Origin: Bacteroidales bacterium
GTDB taxonomy: Bacteria > Bacteroidota > Bacteroidia > Bacteroidales > Prolixibacteraceae
Length of the DNA stretch: 64,000 bases
NCBI GenBank assembly: GCA_012719495.1
Contig: JAAYAG010000041.1
Coordinates: forward strand, 1 to 64,000
Direction of reading: 5' to 3'
Shown here: positions 26,301 through 34,800 of the stretch, in pieces
Numbering within the stretch: position 1 is the first letter of the stretch
Layout of the letters: the number at the start of each line of letters is the position of its first letter
The notes under the pieces: generated by a model
Databases searched by the model: none
The model's input: only the letters and a program-made list of their open reading frames with translations
Told to the model about the DNA's origin: nothing
Position numbers and translations under genes: made by a program

Positions 26301-26670
26301 TTGTTTAATAGACAAATACTCAGCCTCTGACGGTGATTTATTCCCATATGGCTTCAAGCGGTTTGGCGTAGGAACAGTTATTGGCACCCGAAGCTGGGGA
26401 GGTGTAGTTGGAATAAGTGGCTCTTTGCCTTTTATCGATGGGGCTGATTTGCGTAAACCTGAATTTGCATCATATTCTGCAGAAGAAAGCAAATGGATCA
26501 TTGAAGGTCACGGAGTTGATCCCGATATTGTTATCGACAACGACCCTTACCGTGAGTACATGGGAACCGACGATCAGTTAAACAAAGCCATTGAAGTTAT
26601 TTTGGAGCAGATAAAAACGGAATACAAGCCATTGCCGGCCATACCTGCTGCTCCCGACAAATCAAAATAA
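23389..26670 (+). CDS. tricorn-like S41 protease, secreted
   Basis: A 1093-residue protein with a signal peptide (MQKKVLPIIVAMLLSAPLLFG). Two N-terminal beta-propellers of PD40-type blades occupy about 25-550 (FARFSPDGKQIAFTG, GIWSPDGKYIAYLS, YAWSPDSKWITFN). A lysine- and glutamate-rich linker lies near 560-590. The tricorn core domain contains RDFFYVENMHGVNW with the catalytic His; a PDZ domain follows (about 780-860). The S41 catalytic region shows GLIIDDRGNGGGNVSP and KYSASDGDLFPYGF with the nucleophile Ser. Such enzymes degrade peptides; in Bacteroidota they are envelope proteins. Single transcript, ended by a strong terminator. Confidence 0.95.
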   Translation: MQKKVLPIIVAMLLSAPLLFGQANEARLLRFPAIWGEKIVFSYAGDLYTVPSSGGTARQLTSDIGYEMFARFSPDGKQIAFTGQYDGNTEVFTIPSDGGIPQRITHTATLGRDLVSDRMGPNNIVMGWTPDSKQIVYRSRKQSFNDFKGQLFLAPAQGGISTELPLAEGGFCSYSPSGKQLAFNRVFREFRTWKYYRGGMADDIWIFDFDTKEVKNISNHIAQDIFPMWAGDEIFFLSDRDRIMNIFVYNTKTQQTSKVTHFDEFDCKFPSIGGNYIVFENGGYIYKMNVNDKKPEKVIITITGDFNYARNETKKSSSLIRNADLSPNGERVVFSARGEIFNVPSKKGISYNLTQTSGAHERDGIWSPDGKYIAYLSDQSGEFEIWVQAQDKSTPARQITKNADTYYFNILWSPDSKKILWNDRKFRLRYVDVETGEITEVFKARYGQPNDYAWSPDSKWITFNRPSENRFSTISIYNTVNKEVKDITDNWYDSGSPNFSADGKYLVFVSDRDFSPTYSQTEWNHAYENMGKVYLAVLSEKTSSPFALENDSVAISTETLPEKSEKTKGKKEAKTPSQSNQKETLETEINFDGIGNRIISLPIEASNYSNVYCVDGKVYYNQSTDNGTKAKVYLLNKKEEKELGSFNFAISANNKKMLIREKTSWGVIDLPSDQIKLSETIDIDKMEAWVDYAQEWKQIYDESWRQMRDFFYVENMHGVNWKTMHEKYAPLVKHVRHRDDLTYIIGELIGELNVGHAYVLSGERPAPERVKTGLLGAKISRDPSGYFRIDQLLKGANWSSSLRSPLTEIGVNAHEGDYIVSVNGTSTNTVSDIFSLLAGKAETEVEIGLNNKPSETDARKIIIKPIADESALYYYNWVQGNIEKVNKASNGDVGYIHIPDMSAEGLNEFAKYFYPQLNKKGLIIDDRGNGGGNVSPMILERLMREAGRANIRRNMIDPTPVPNATLLGPKVCLIDKYSASDGDLFPYGFKRFGVGTVIGTRSWGGVVGISGSLPFIDGADLRKPEFASYSAEESKWIIEGHGVDPDIVIDNDPYREYMGTDDQLNKAIEVILEQIKTEYKPLPAIPAAPDKSK

Positions 26671-26692
26671 AAGCATATATTTCGCAATTAAG

Positions 26693-26728
26693 AAGAGGCT
26701 GTTAAAAAAAGATAGCCTCTTTTTTTAA
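26693..26728 (+). terminator. intrinsic terminator after the tricorn protease gene
   Basis: AAGAGGCT (26693-26700) pairs perfectly with AGCCTCTT (26714-26721) and is followed by a run of T. It lies 23 bases after the stop codon. Confidence 0.85.
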
Positions 26729-26829
26729 TCGTATTATCTTAACCCAGCACTGAACAAAGATCATTAACATTTAAAAAAGCCACTTTGTAAAAAGAAATCA
26801 AAAGTAGATTTTCGATTTTAAGCAATTGG

Positions 26830-26859
26830 TTGCAACAATGTGTACTTATTTTATCTTTG
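26830..26859 (+). promoter_or_regulatory. promoter of the M50-like gene; decides its start
   Basis: TTG (26830-26832), 19 bases, then TATCTTTG (26852-26859) is a full match to the Bacteroidota promoter pattern. It overlaps a possible upstream start at 26826, so translation must begin at the ATG at 26877, with a leader of about 13 bases. Confidence 0.6.
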
Positions 26860-26876
26860 TCTCGATAATTATAACC

Positions 26877-27737
26877 ATGGAAAACTTCTTCCAATCAGCT
26901 CTTGACTACCTTACTAAAGCCGGTATTTCTACGGGGCTTCAATTGATTATTCTATTCGGACCATTACTTATCATGGCCATTATCATGCACTTTATTGCCC
27001 TGGCCAACGAACGGATGAGCATCTATGTGTTCGGAGAAAAAATTTACCTGTATGTTTTTGCATGGCTGGGCACATCAATTCACGAACTTGGGCATGCATT
27101 GTTTGCTGTAATTTTCGGGCACAAAATAAAAGAAATCCAATTATTTAAACCCGACCCACAAACCGGAACCATGGGATATGTAAACCATTCGTACGATGAA
27201 AAAAACATGTACCAACAAACCGGCAATTTTTTCATCGGTATTGGGCCTTTATTAATGTGCACGATTGTCCTTTATGGCCTTTCTCTCCTGCTTTTCAGGA
27301 TTAATATTTTTGATTTTTCAGACCTTAGTATCTCCCCTGATACCTTAGGTTCTTTCAGCTTGCTAAAAACCGAATTACTCAAACTTCCAACAGTTGTTAG
27401 CCAATTCATGCACGAGATTTTCAGCGGAGAAAACTCTGCCTGGTGGAAAATTATGATTCTGATTTACTGCCTCTATTCTATTGGAAGCTCTATGACTTTG
27501 AGCCCAGCCGACATTAAAACCTCTGGCCGGGGATTCTTAGTCATCATTATTATTGTTTTTATTTTCAATATATCTACGCTTTGGGCCGGAGATTTTGCCA
27601 CTGAGGGTCTTACTAAAATAAGTTTTCTCTTTTCAGGTTTCTATACCCTAATGGCACTAGCCATGGCCGTGAATATAATTTTCGCTGCAATTACAGGCTT
27701 TTTCAGACTTGGAATTCAAATCTTCAAAAAGAAATAA
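26877..27737 (+). CDS. M50-like membrane metalloprotease candidate
   Basis: A 286-residue polytopic membrane protein. The zinc-protease motif HELGH (His69, Glu70, His73) sits in a membrane-embedded context (LYVFAWLGTSIHELGHALFAVIFGHKI), as in site-2 proteases of the M50 group. Further hydrophobic spans lie at about 20-45, 115-135, 195-215, 225-245 and 255-275. I do not see a clear second zinc ligand of the NPDG type, so it may be a distant or non-proteolytic relative. The start is set by the promoter that overlaps the longer frame. Convergent with pit. Confidence 0.7.
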   Translation: MENFFQSALDYLTKAGISTGLQLIILFGPLLIMAIIMHFIALANERMSIYVFGEKIYLYVFAWLGTSIHELGHALFAVIFGHKIKEIQLFKPDPQTGTMGYVNHSYDEKNMYQQTGNFFIGIGPLLMCTIVLYGLSLLLFRINIFDFSDLSISPDTLGSFSLLKTELLKLPTVVSQFMHEIFSGENSAWWKIMILIYCLYSIGSSMTLSPADIKTSGRGFLVIIIIVFIFNISTLWAGDFATEGLTKISFLFSGFYTLMALAMAVNIIFAAITGFFRLGIQIFKKK

Positions 27738-27767
27738 CTGCACGAGAATCAATGCGTCTGACAACCA

Positions 27768-28832
27768 CTAAACCATGCCCAAAAGGGTTGTAATATAGTA
27801 AACAATAGCTGCCATTATCATACTGGCCGGAATTGTTACAATCCAAGCAAAAAGGAGGTTTGTTGCAACACCCCAACGAACTGCAGATAAGCGTTTGGTC
27901 ATTCCAACTCCCATAATAGAACCAGCAATCGTATGAGTTGTACTAACAGGAACACCAAGTCCCTGAGCTACTCCAAAAAGGGTGATCGAGCCCGATAATT
28001 CAGCAGCAACGCCTTCCATTGGAGTTACTTTGGTTATTTTAGTTCCCATGGTTTTGATAATCCGCCAGCCGCCCATCAGCGTTCCGCAGCCTATAGCAGC
28101 ATAACAGCTCATAGGAATCCACTCAGGCACGTTAAACTGAACTTTACCCGCCTCATTAATGGTTTCGTGTACATGAGCCCATGCCGGAATGTCAATTCCT
28201 TTTGTTTGCAAATACGACATATAAACAAGCATTGCGGCACTAATTATACCAACAACTTTTTGAGAATCGCTGCCACCGTGACCCAAGCTCAACAATGCCG
28301 ACGTAACCAGCTGCGTTCGGCGGAATACCTTATGGGCTTTTTGCGGCTTAATCCGCCTAAATACCCAAAGAATAAGAACCTGAACTACATATCCGATAGC
28401 CATACCAATAAGCGGAGCAAGAAAAATGAAACCTATTGTTTTGAATATAATACTTTCGTTTACAACAGCAAATGTTCCGGTATGAGCAACTGCCGCCCCA
28501 GCAAACCCTCCAATGAGAGTATGTGATGAAGAGGAAGGAATACCCAACCACCATGTAATTAAGTTCCAAATAATTGCCGCAATAACTCCGGCTAAAATAA
28601 CATGAAGGGTTATAGAACCGCTTTCAACGGTCTTCGCAACTGTATTGGCAACTTTAAGGTCGAAAATGAAATAAGCCAGAACATTGAAAAATGCAGCCCA
28701 CATTACAGCCACAACAGGAGACAATACCTTTGTAGAAACAACAGTCGCAATAGAGTTTGCTGCATCGTGAAACCCATTGATCACATCAAAGGCTAATGCA
28801 AGGACTATAACAATTATTAAAAGAGTAAGCAT
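27768..28832 (-). CDS. pit: inorganic phosphate transporter, PiT family
   Basis: A 354-residue inner-membrane transporter. The two inverted-repeat signatures are both present: GFHDAANSIATVVSTKVLSP at the N-terminus and GVAQGLGVPVSTTHTIAGSI near the C-terminus. About ten membrane segments are seen. PiT proteins carry metal-phosphate with protons or sodium. Its gene follows the DUF47/PhoU-like gene by 35 bases, a conserved pair in which the DUF47 protein is thought to regulate the transporter. Confidence 0.95.
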   Translation of the reverse strand: MLTLLIIVIVLALAFDVINGFHDAANSIATVVSTKVLSPVVAVMWAAFFNVLAYFIFDLKVANTVAKTVESGSITLHVILAGVIAAIIWNLITWWLGIPSSSSHTLIGGFAGAAVAHTGTFAVVNESIIFKTIGFIFLAPLIGMAIGYVVQVLILWVFRRIKPQKAHKVFRRTQLVTSALLSLGHGGSDSQKVVGIISAAMLVYMSYLQTKGIDIPAWAHVHETINEAGKVQFNVPEWIPMSCYAAIGCGTLMGGWRIIKTMGTKITKVTPMEGVAAELSGSITLFGVAQGLGVPVSTTHTIAGSIMGVGMTKRLSAVRWGVATNLLFAWIVTIPASMIMAAIVYYITTLLGMV

Positions 28833-28867
28833 TCCAATAAGATTTAGTTAAGATTTATAAAAACAGA

Positions 28868-29515
28868 TTAAGCATACTTAACTACGATGGTTTTCACCAC
28901 GTCTGAAATATCTTCAACCTTATTGGCAATCTTCTCAATATTTTGCAGAATTTCTTTTTGTTTGATCAATTCGATCGGATCTTTTTCATTTTCAAACAGA
29001 TCAGATATTGCTTCATGGAAAATAACATCAACACGGCTTTCAACCTTGTTTAGCTCTTTACATGCCTTTAATATCTGATTCTCCTTAGTGATTTTCTCAA
29101 GGCCAGCAACAGCAATCTGAATTTGCAGGCAACCTTCATGAATCTGCGCAACCATATTTTTCATATACGAACTGATAGTCGTGCAGTGATAGTATTCAAT
29201 TTTACCAGAAACACTATACATCAAATCTACAACATCGTCCATAGTGGAAGCCAATTCATGAATATCTTCCCGGTCGAAAGGGGTGATAAACGTTTTATGT
29301 AATTCTTCGAAAATTGAATAGGTCAGGTCATCACCCTTCTTCTCAAGAGCTTTAATTGTAGCACCTACTAACTTCCGGTCGTCAAACGTAGCAGCGTTAA
29401 TAAGATTATTGAACGCAACTGATGCCTCAACAATATTACTGGCAGAGCGGTCGAACATTTCATAAAACTTTTTCTCCTTCGGAGTAAAGTATTTCAAAAC
29501 AGTTGTAAAATTCAT
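28868..29515 (-). CDS. DUF47 (PhoU-like) Pit accessory protein
   Basis: A 215-residue all-helical cytosolic protein of the PhoU-like DUF47 family. Characteristic segments are FYEMFDRSASNIVEASVAF, the acidic metal-binding block THEL-like FDREDIHELASTMDDVVDLM, and EKIANKVEDISDVVKTIVVK at the C-terminus. It is encoded directly upstream of pit in one operon and most likely tunes phosphate uptake. Start ATG 29515 gives the usual length. Confidence 0.93.
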   Translation of the reverse strand: MNFTTVLKYFTPKEKKFYEMFDRSASNIVEASVAFNNLINAATFDDRKLVGATIKALEKKGDDLTYSIFEELHKTFITPFDREDIHELASTMDDVVDLMYSVSGKIEYYHCTTISSYMKNMVAQIHEGCLQIQIAVAGLEKITKENQILKACKELNKVESRVDVIFHEAISDLFENEKDPIELIKQKEILQNIEKIANKVEDISDVVKTIVVKYA

Positions 29516-29859
29516 CGTAGATTTTCTTTTTTGCCGTTAATACCAGCATCTCTTCAATGATAGAATCGGATGCAGGTTATTGATTTCAGGCACAAATATG
29601 AAAATTTCTTTTGTTAATCGAACCTTTCAAAATAAAATTTAAAATTCGGTTCAACACACTGATAATAATCATGTTATAAGCGGTATTATTTTAACTAAAA
29701 TTTCATGTTTTCTTTACACAATTGTCATTAAAAAAAAGTAAAATAAAAGGCTCCAACATAAGAACTCATCCTAAGAAGACATTAAAAAAAGAGAGAAAAT
29801 GCAGATCATACATTCTCTCTCCCTTCAACAACTAACGAGCAGAAAAGAACACCAAAGTA
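29516..29859. other. intergenic region between the phosphate and mannan operons
   Basis: A 344-base A+T-rich stretch. It contains the upstream region of the DUF47 gene and the terminator of the minus-strand mannan operon (29783-29822). I see no gene. Confidence 0.5.
29783..29822 (-). terminator. terminator of the mannan operon
   Basis: On the minus strand, GAGAGAGAATG pairs with CATTTTCTCTCT, with a small bulge, and is followed by TTTTTTTAAT. It lies about 40 bases after the stop of the GPH symporter gene. Confidence 0.75.
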
Positions 29860-31266
29860 CTATTCAGCTAGCGATGCTTCAGCGTCACGCCGCTGTTTCA
29901 GTTCGGTTTCAATAATCTTTAACGTGTTGTCGTCTAACTTATAGAAATACATGAACAATGCTGAAAGAATAGCCCCCAGTGCGGGAAAGAAACTAAGCAT
30001 GTATTTTATGCCTTCAATGGTTTCTGGGGTTTGTTCCACATTCGCCTGGAAACCATAAAAACCAAGCAGCCAAAGGGTTATTGAACCACCAAGTGTCCAC
30101 CCCAATTTTTGCGACATACTCGACGCCGAAAAGACCAATCCTGTAGCCCTGCGCCCGGTTTTCCATTCTGAATAATCGGCTGTATCGGCATACATCGACC
30201 AGAGCAAGGGGAAAATGATACCAGCACAAAAGCTTGTAACAGATTGAAGCACATAAACAAGTGCCACATTATCTTTGTTGCAAAAATAGAACATGCTGCT
30301 GAACACCGCAGCGCCAATCATAGCCAGCATAAAAGTTTTCCGTTTCCCAAGCAATGCTGAAACAGGTTTTGCCATGATGACCCCAGCCATATTAAAAGCT
30401 TGTCCAACCAGAAAATAAAGGGTACTAAACGTAAAAGTCATTTTTGAAATAGCCACAGCGGTATCGTCAACTATGTAATATTTAAAATAGTACATAGCTA
30501 CCCCATCGCGTACCGAATTGAAAATAAGCGTCATTACCCCTGCGCCAAGCAAAACAAACCAAGGCACATTTGCCAACAAGTTTTTGAAATCCTCTTTTAA
30601 TGAATTCTGTTGCGACTTGGGCGGTTTAATACGCTCTTTTGTCCACGAGAAGGTCAAAAAGAAGAAGAGCACCGCAATCGCCCCTATTACAACCATAGTG
30701 AGCTGATAAGCTGTTTCAACGGTTACTACCGATTTAAAAAAATCGACAAGAGGCTGATATATGGCAACAACGAGTAAACTCCCTCCAAAAGCAAATACCA
30801 TGCGGTATGATGCCAATGTGGTACGATCGTTAGTATTGGCAGTCATTACTCCCAGCAGGCTGGCATAAGGTACATTCACCGCGGTATAAGCCATCATCAT
30901 AAACGTATAGGTGATATAAGCATATACAAGACGACCGGTAGTATCAAAATTAGGAGTAGTAAAAAGCAAAATACCAAGAATACCAAATGGAATGGCACCC
31001 CATAGCAAATATGGCCTGAACTTTCCCCAGCGGGTATTGGTGCGGTCACCTATAATTCCCATGATCGGGTCGTTGGCTGTATCCCAAATCCGGGTTACAA
31101 GGAACATTGTACCTGCTGCAACGGCCGAGATACCAAAAATATCGGTATAAAAAATAGCAAGATAAAATGAAAAAATCTTCCAAAACATAGATGAAGCAGC
31201 ATCACCCAATCCATACCCTATCTTTTCTTTCAATGAAACTTCACTTGTGGCCATCATGCTTTTCAT
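29860..31266 (-). CDS. GPH-family sugar:cation symporter
   Basis: A 468-residue inner-membrane transporter with twelve predicted spans. The glycoside-pentoside-hexuronide family signatures are present: LKEKIGYGLGDAASSMFWKI, TRIWDTANDPIMGIIGDRTNTRWGKFRPYLLWGAIP and MYADTADYSEWKTGRRATGL. It is last in the operon with the GH26, GH130 and epimerase genes, 24 bases after the epimerase stop. In this setting it should import mannobiose or a short mannooligosaccharide into the cytoplasm. Confidence 0.93.
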   Translation of the reverse strand: MKSMMATSEVSLKEKIGYGLGDAASSMFWKIFSFYLAIFYTDIFGISAVAAGTMFLVTRIWDTANDPIMGIIGDRTNTRWGKFRPYLLWGAIPFGILGILLFTTPNFDTTGRLVYAYITYTFMMMAYTAVNVPYASLLGVMTANTNDRTTLASYRMVFAFGGSLLVVAIYQPLVDFFKSVVTVETAYQLTMVVIGAIAVLFFFLTFSWTKERIKPPKSQQNSLKEDFKNLLANVPWFVLLGAGVMTLIFNSVRDGVAMYYFKYYIVDDTAVAISKMTFTFSTLYFLVGQAFNMAGVIMAKPVSALLGKRKTFMLAMIGAAVFSSMFYFCNKDNVALVYVLQSVTSFCAGIIFPLLWSMYADTADYSEWKTGRRATGLVFSASSMSQKLGWTLGGSITLWLLGFYGFQANVEQTPETIEGIKYMLSFFPALGAILSALFMYFYKLDDNTLKIIETELKQRRDAEASLAE

Positions 31267-31290
31267 TATTCAATTTCAGTTTTTTCCAAC

Positions 31291-32478
31291 CTATTTTAAT
31301 CGATTAACTACTTCAATCAAAGCCCGGGTATTGTGATATGGGCATTTCCAGAAACCTGTCTTTTCATCAATTTCGTATGGATTGTTATCCTTATCTACAC
31401 GCCATAACCACTCTCCAAAAACACGATCGATTAAATAACGGTCAATAAAATCCCAACATTTTTCGGCTAAATCGAGATATTCGTGCTTGCCGGTCTTTTT
31501 CCATGCATCGGTGTACCCAACCATAGCCTCTGCCTGCGGCCACCAATGCTTATCTGTGTCGAAATGATTTCCTTCACGTTCATAAAAAATTGACCCATCA
31601 GCATCTGAACCTTCCATCCGGGTTGCATCAACCATTCGCAAAGCCACAGCATTCACCTCATTCATAAGCGTTTTGTCGCCAAACACTTCGGCAGCTTCGG
31701 ACAGCAACCACGAGCCTTCAATGTCGTGTCCATAGGATACCATTGTAGATTTTACCTTCCAATCGAGATCAAAGAAAAGATTGAAATGTGCCGTTTTATT
31801 ATCGATAATCTTATCAAGGAAAATCCGGATCAACGAATAGATCCTTTCTCCAAGGATCGGGTTTTTCCAGCAACGGTATAAATTGGTGTAAGGCTCAATA
31901 ATATGGAGATGGGTATTCATTGACTTTGGTTCGTTTGCATCTTTGGTACTAAGCCGCACGTCATCGAGCGGAGTCCAGTCTTCGGCCAGCGCTTCGATAT
32001 ATCCGCCAAACTGCTTTTCGAGAAAATGCTTTTCAATCGTCCAGAAAAGTTCTTGAGCCAACTGCAAACTTCGTTCATTTCCCGAAGCCATATAATATTC
32101 TGAAAGTCCATAAAGTGCGAAGCCCTGGGCATACGCTTGCTTGCGGGTATTAACCGGATTACCTTTCGAATCGAGTTCCCAGAAAACACCCCCATTTTTT
32201 TTGTCGATGAAATAATCGACCAGATAATTAAATGCCCGCTCGGCCATTTCGAGATGCTGCTGTTTTTTTGTATAGCGATACGCTGCAGAAAATGACCACA
32301 AAATCCTGGCATTCAGTATAGCACCCTTATTTGCATCTTTTACCCTAACCCCCGACGAAAGGATTTTACCATAAAACCCCCCACGCTGTGTATCCAAAGC
32401 CTGTTTGCTCCAGAAATTTAATATATTATCGAGTTCAACATTTAGCTCGTCTATAAATTCAATAATTGATCTTTTCAT
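31291..32478 (-). CDS. cellobiose 2-epimerase (AGE superfamily)
   Basis: A 395-residue cytosolic enzyme of the N-acylglucosamine 2-epimerase fold. Recognisable blocks include LNFWSKQALDTQRGGFYGKI, NARILWSFSAAYR, STKDANEPKSMNTHLHIIEPYTNLYR, SYGHDIEGSWLLSEAAEV and WWPQAEAMVGY, all typical of cellobiose 2-epimerases with their active-site histidines. In mannan breakdown it converts beta-1,4-mannobiose to mannosylglucose for the GH130 phosphorylase. ATG 32478 begins one base after the stop of the GH130 gene, so translation is probably coupled; an earlier TTG lies inside that gene. Confidence 0.92.
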   Translation of the reverse strand: MKRSIIEFIDELNVELDNILNFWSKQALDTQRGGFYGKILSSGVRVKDANKGAILNARILWSFSAAYRYTKKQQHLEMAERAFNYLVDYFIDKKNGGVFWELDSKGNPVNTRKQAYAQGFALYGLSEYYMASGNERSLQLAQELFWTIEKHFLEKQFGGYIEALAEDWTPLDDVRLSTKDANEPKSMNTHLHIIEPYTNLYRCWKNPILGERIYSLIRIFLDKIIDNKTAHFNLFFDLDWKVKSTMVSYGHDIEGSWLLSEAAEVFGDKTLMNEVNAVALRMVDATRMEGSDADGSIFYEREGNHFDTDKHWWPQAEAMVGYTDAWKKTGKHEYLDLAEKCWDFIDRYLIDRVFGEWLWRVDKDNNPYEIDEKTGFWKCPYHNTRALIEVVNRLK

Positions 32479-32479
32479 T

Positions 32480-33655
32480 CTATAGAAACTTTTGGTTGTT
32501 ATCAATCAGTTTGTTAATAGTTTGAACAGAAAGGTGCGAATACAATTCATCCGAAGGGGTATTCAAACAATAATCAACCAACTGATCGATAGAAGTTTTA
32601 GCTACATGCAGACGGGTATCCGATGAAGCATAATAAATCAATATGGTTCCATCGTCGTCGGCAATCCACCCGTTCGAGAAAACAACATTCGATACATCGC
32701 CGAGACGTTCACCCCCAAGTGGCGCAATAAAATGGCCATGAGGTTTATGCGTTATTTTCGAAACATCGTTCAGGTCGGCCATGCATACATATAACACGTA
32801 ACGCAAGCCGGCAGCAGTGTTGCGCACTCCATGACACAAATGGAGCCAGCCTTTAGCGGTTTTAATAGGGTGAGGGCCAAGGCCGTTTTTCACCTCGTAA
32901 ACCGTGTGGTATGTTTTGGGATCAATTATCTCTTCGTTCGGGATTTCGGCATTTTCGATTGTTTCAGATAAACCCCAGCCAATTCCTCCCCCTTTTCCAG
33001 TGTCGATAAAACCATCCTGTGGCCGGGTAAAGAATGCATACTTACCATCGACAAACTTCTCGAAAAGCACAACATTTCGTTGTTGTCCACCATGAGAAAT
33101 CAAATCTGGAAGACGCTCCCAGCTGATCAAATCTTTAGTGCGCACAATACCAGCCGCAGCAGTTGCGCTCGAAGTATCGCCGTCGGGAGCATCGGTATCT
33201 TTGCGTTCGGCACAGAAAACCCCGTAAACCCATCCATCTTCATGAGCAGTCAGGCGCATGTCGTATACGTTGGTCTCCCAATTATCGGTCTGAGGAATAG
33301 TTATTGGTCTGTCCCAGAACTTGAAGTTATCGATTCCGTTGGGGCTTTCTGCAATGGCAAAAAAAGATTTCCGATCGTTGCCTTCAACCCTCACTACCAA
33401 CAAATACTTGCCATTCCACTTTATTGCCCCGGAATTAAACGTAGCGTTTATCCCAATGCGTTCCATAAAAAACGGATTGGTTTTTGGGTTAAAATCGAAC
33501 CGCCAATGAAGCGGGGCATGGTCGCGCGTTAATACGGGATATTTAAATCGACAATATATTCCGTTTACGCTGAATAGCTCTTCGTTTTTACGAACCAATA
33601 ACTCGCTGTGTAACTTCTCAATAGCTTCTTTTCTTGTTTCAAATATGGTACTCAT
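32480..33655 (-). CDS. GH130 4-O-beta-D-mannosyl-D-glucose phosphorylase
   Basis: A 391-residue cytosolic enzyme with the five-bladed propeller of GH130. Blocks seen include LTRDHAPLHWRFDFNPKTNP, NATFNSGAIKWNGKYLLVVRVEG, NVYDMRLTAHEDGWVYGVFC, KYAFFTRPQDGFIDTGKGGG and HTVYEVKNGLGPHPIKTAKGWLH. Length and context match the mannosylglucose phosphorylase described in Bacteroides fragilis, which makes mannose 1-phosphate and glucose. It lies between the GH26 mannanase (41 bases) and the epimerase genes. The specific activity is inferred from motif and operon. Confidence 0.93.
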   Translation of the reverse strand: MSTIFETRKEAIEKLHSELLVRKNEELFSVNGIYCRFKYPVLTRDHAPLHWRFDFNPKTNPFFMERIGINATFNSGAIKWNGKYLLVVRVEGNDRKSFFAIAESPNGIDNFKFWDRPITIPQTDNWETNVYDMRLTAHEDGWVYGVFCAERKDTDAPDGDTSSATAAAGIVRTKDLISWERLPDLISHGGQQRNVVLFEKFVDGKYAFFTRPQDGFIDTGKGGGIGWGLSETIENAEIPNEEIIDPKTYHTVYEVKNGLGPHPIKTAKGWLHLCHGVRNTAAGLRYVLYVCMADLNDVSKITHKPHGHFIAPLGGERLGDVSNVVFSNGWIADDDGTILIYYASSDTRLHVAKTSIDQLVDYCLNTPSDELYSHLSVQTINKLIDNNQKFL

Positions 33656-33696
33656 ATAATAATTTACATCTAATTATTTCTTGTGACTTATTTTTT

Positions 33697-34800
33697 TCAT
33701 TTAGAAAATTGGTATTCATATTGTTTTGTAAGATCGTCAATCAAAAATATCATTTTATTGTTAACAAAATTCCTGAAATCTTCTTCTTCCCTATGTCCTG
33801 GATATGGCACATAAAAATGGGTTGTATCGTGGTTACGCCAAACCATAACATATGCCATCCGCCGTGTTTTTTCACTGGCATTCAACACCTGCAATAAATT
33901 AGAGGTATACCAGTCGGGAATGGTCAACCTATCATTTCCTGTTTCGGTAAAAGCGGCAATTTTCCCTTTTTGAGCTGCAATATCCGACACAATTCCCAAT
34001 TTTACAACCACCCTATCGAGCCGCTGCTGCTCAAAGTCGGAATAATTGTCAAGCCCCAGAATATCGACATAATCGTCGCCGGGATAACGGGCAAGATACT
34101 GTTCTGCCGATTCGAAATTATGATCGGGTGAAAAAACAATCAGTAAGTTACTTATCTTCTTTGTCTTCTGTAAATAATCAACAGTAAAACGGAAAAGCGC
34201 TTTATATTCTTCCTCTGAACAACTAGTGTTTCCCCACCAGAACCAGCCACCATTCATCTCGTGCCAGGGCCGGAACAAAATCGGGATCAATTCTTCATTG
34301 CCTGTTTTAAGTGATTCAAAAAAAGTCGCAACCTTATCTAATTCTTCAATTAATTTTGAATGAAAGCTTCCGTTTGGCAACAAAGCTTTCATGCTGATTC
34401 CGGTTAATGCCCATGAGTCGGAACCGGTAATTGGGTTGCGGGCATGCCAGCTTACCGTATTAATGCCCCCCATTTCGTAAGCCTTAATGATATAGGCACG
34501 GATAGAATCAAACGGAACACCGTCGAGGTTTTCGGCATCACCAATATTTCCAATATCCCATCCAAAAACAGCCGGGTAGCTGTTAGTAATTCGTTTCACG
34601 TCTGATTCTCCGCTAATAGAATTCCAGTCGATTCCGTATGCCAAATCATCCTGATGCCCAAACAGTATTCCTTTCCCTGTGATTTCCTGCAAAAGTTTTT
34701 TGGTTTGAAATACCGCTGAATTGTCGTTACTATTTTGGCATCCTTGCGAGCATACTAGCAAAAGTGACAGACCAATCAATATAAAAACTGTTTTTTTCAT
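33697..34800 (-). CDS. GH26 beta-mannanase lipoprotein
   Basis: A 367-residue lipoprotein (MKKTVFILIGLSLLLVCSQGC, lipid Cys21) with a single GH26 domain. The acid/base Glu181 lies in FRPWHEMNGGWFWWG and the nucleophile Glu286 in AAFTETGNDR. WDIGNIGD and TVSWHARNP are also typical. I chose ATG 34800, which supplies a proper signal; the longer frame lacks one. It is the first gene of the operon that continues with GH130, epimerase and symporter. It likely releases mannobiose at the cell surface or in the periplasm. Confidence 0.93.
   Translation of the reverse strand: MKKTVFILIGLSLLLVCSQGCQNSNDNSAVFQTKKLLQEITGKGILFGHQDDLAYGIDWNSISGESDVKRITNSYPAVFGWDIGNIGDAENLDGVPFDSIRAYIIKAYEMGGINTVSWHARNPITGSDSWALTGISMKALLPNGSFHSKLIEELDKVATFFESLKTGNEELIPILFRPWHEMNGGWFWWGNTSCSEEEYKALFRFTVDYLQKTKKISNLLIVFSPDHNFESAEQYLARYPGDDYVDILGLDNYSDFEQQRLDRVVVKLGIVSDIAAQKGKIAAFTETGNDRLTIPDWYTSNLLQVLNASEKTRRMAYVMVWRNHDTTHFYVPYPGHREEEDFRNFVNNKMIFLIDDLTKQYEYQFSK

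Noticed and set aside
26826-26876. Upstream extension of the M50-like protein from TTG 26826
   Set aside because: This part overlaps a full -33/-7 promoter, so it cannot be translated from that transcript.
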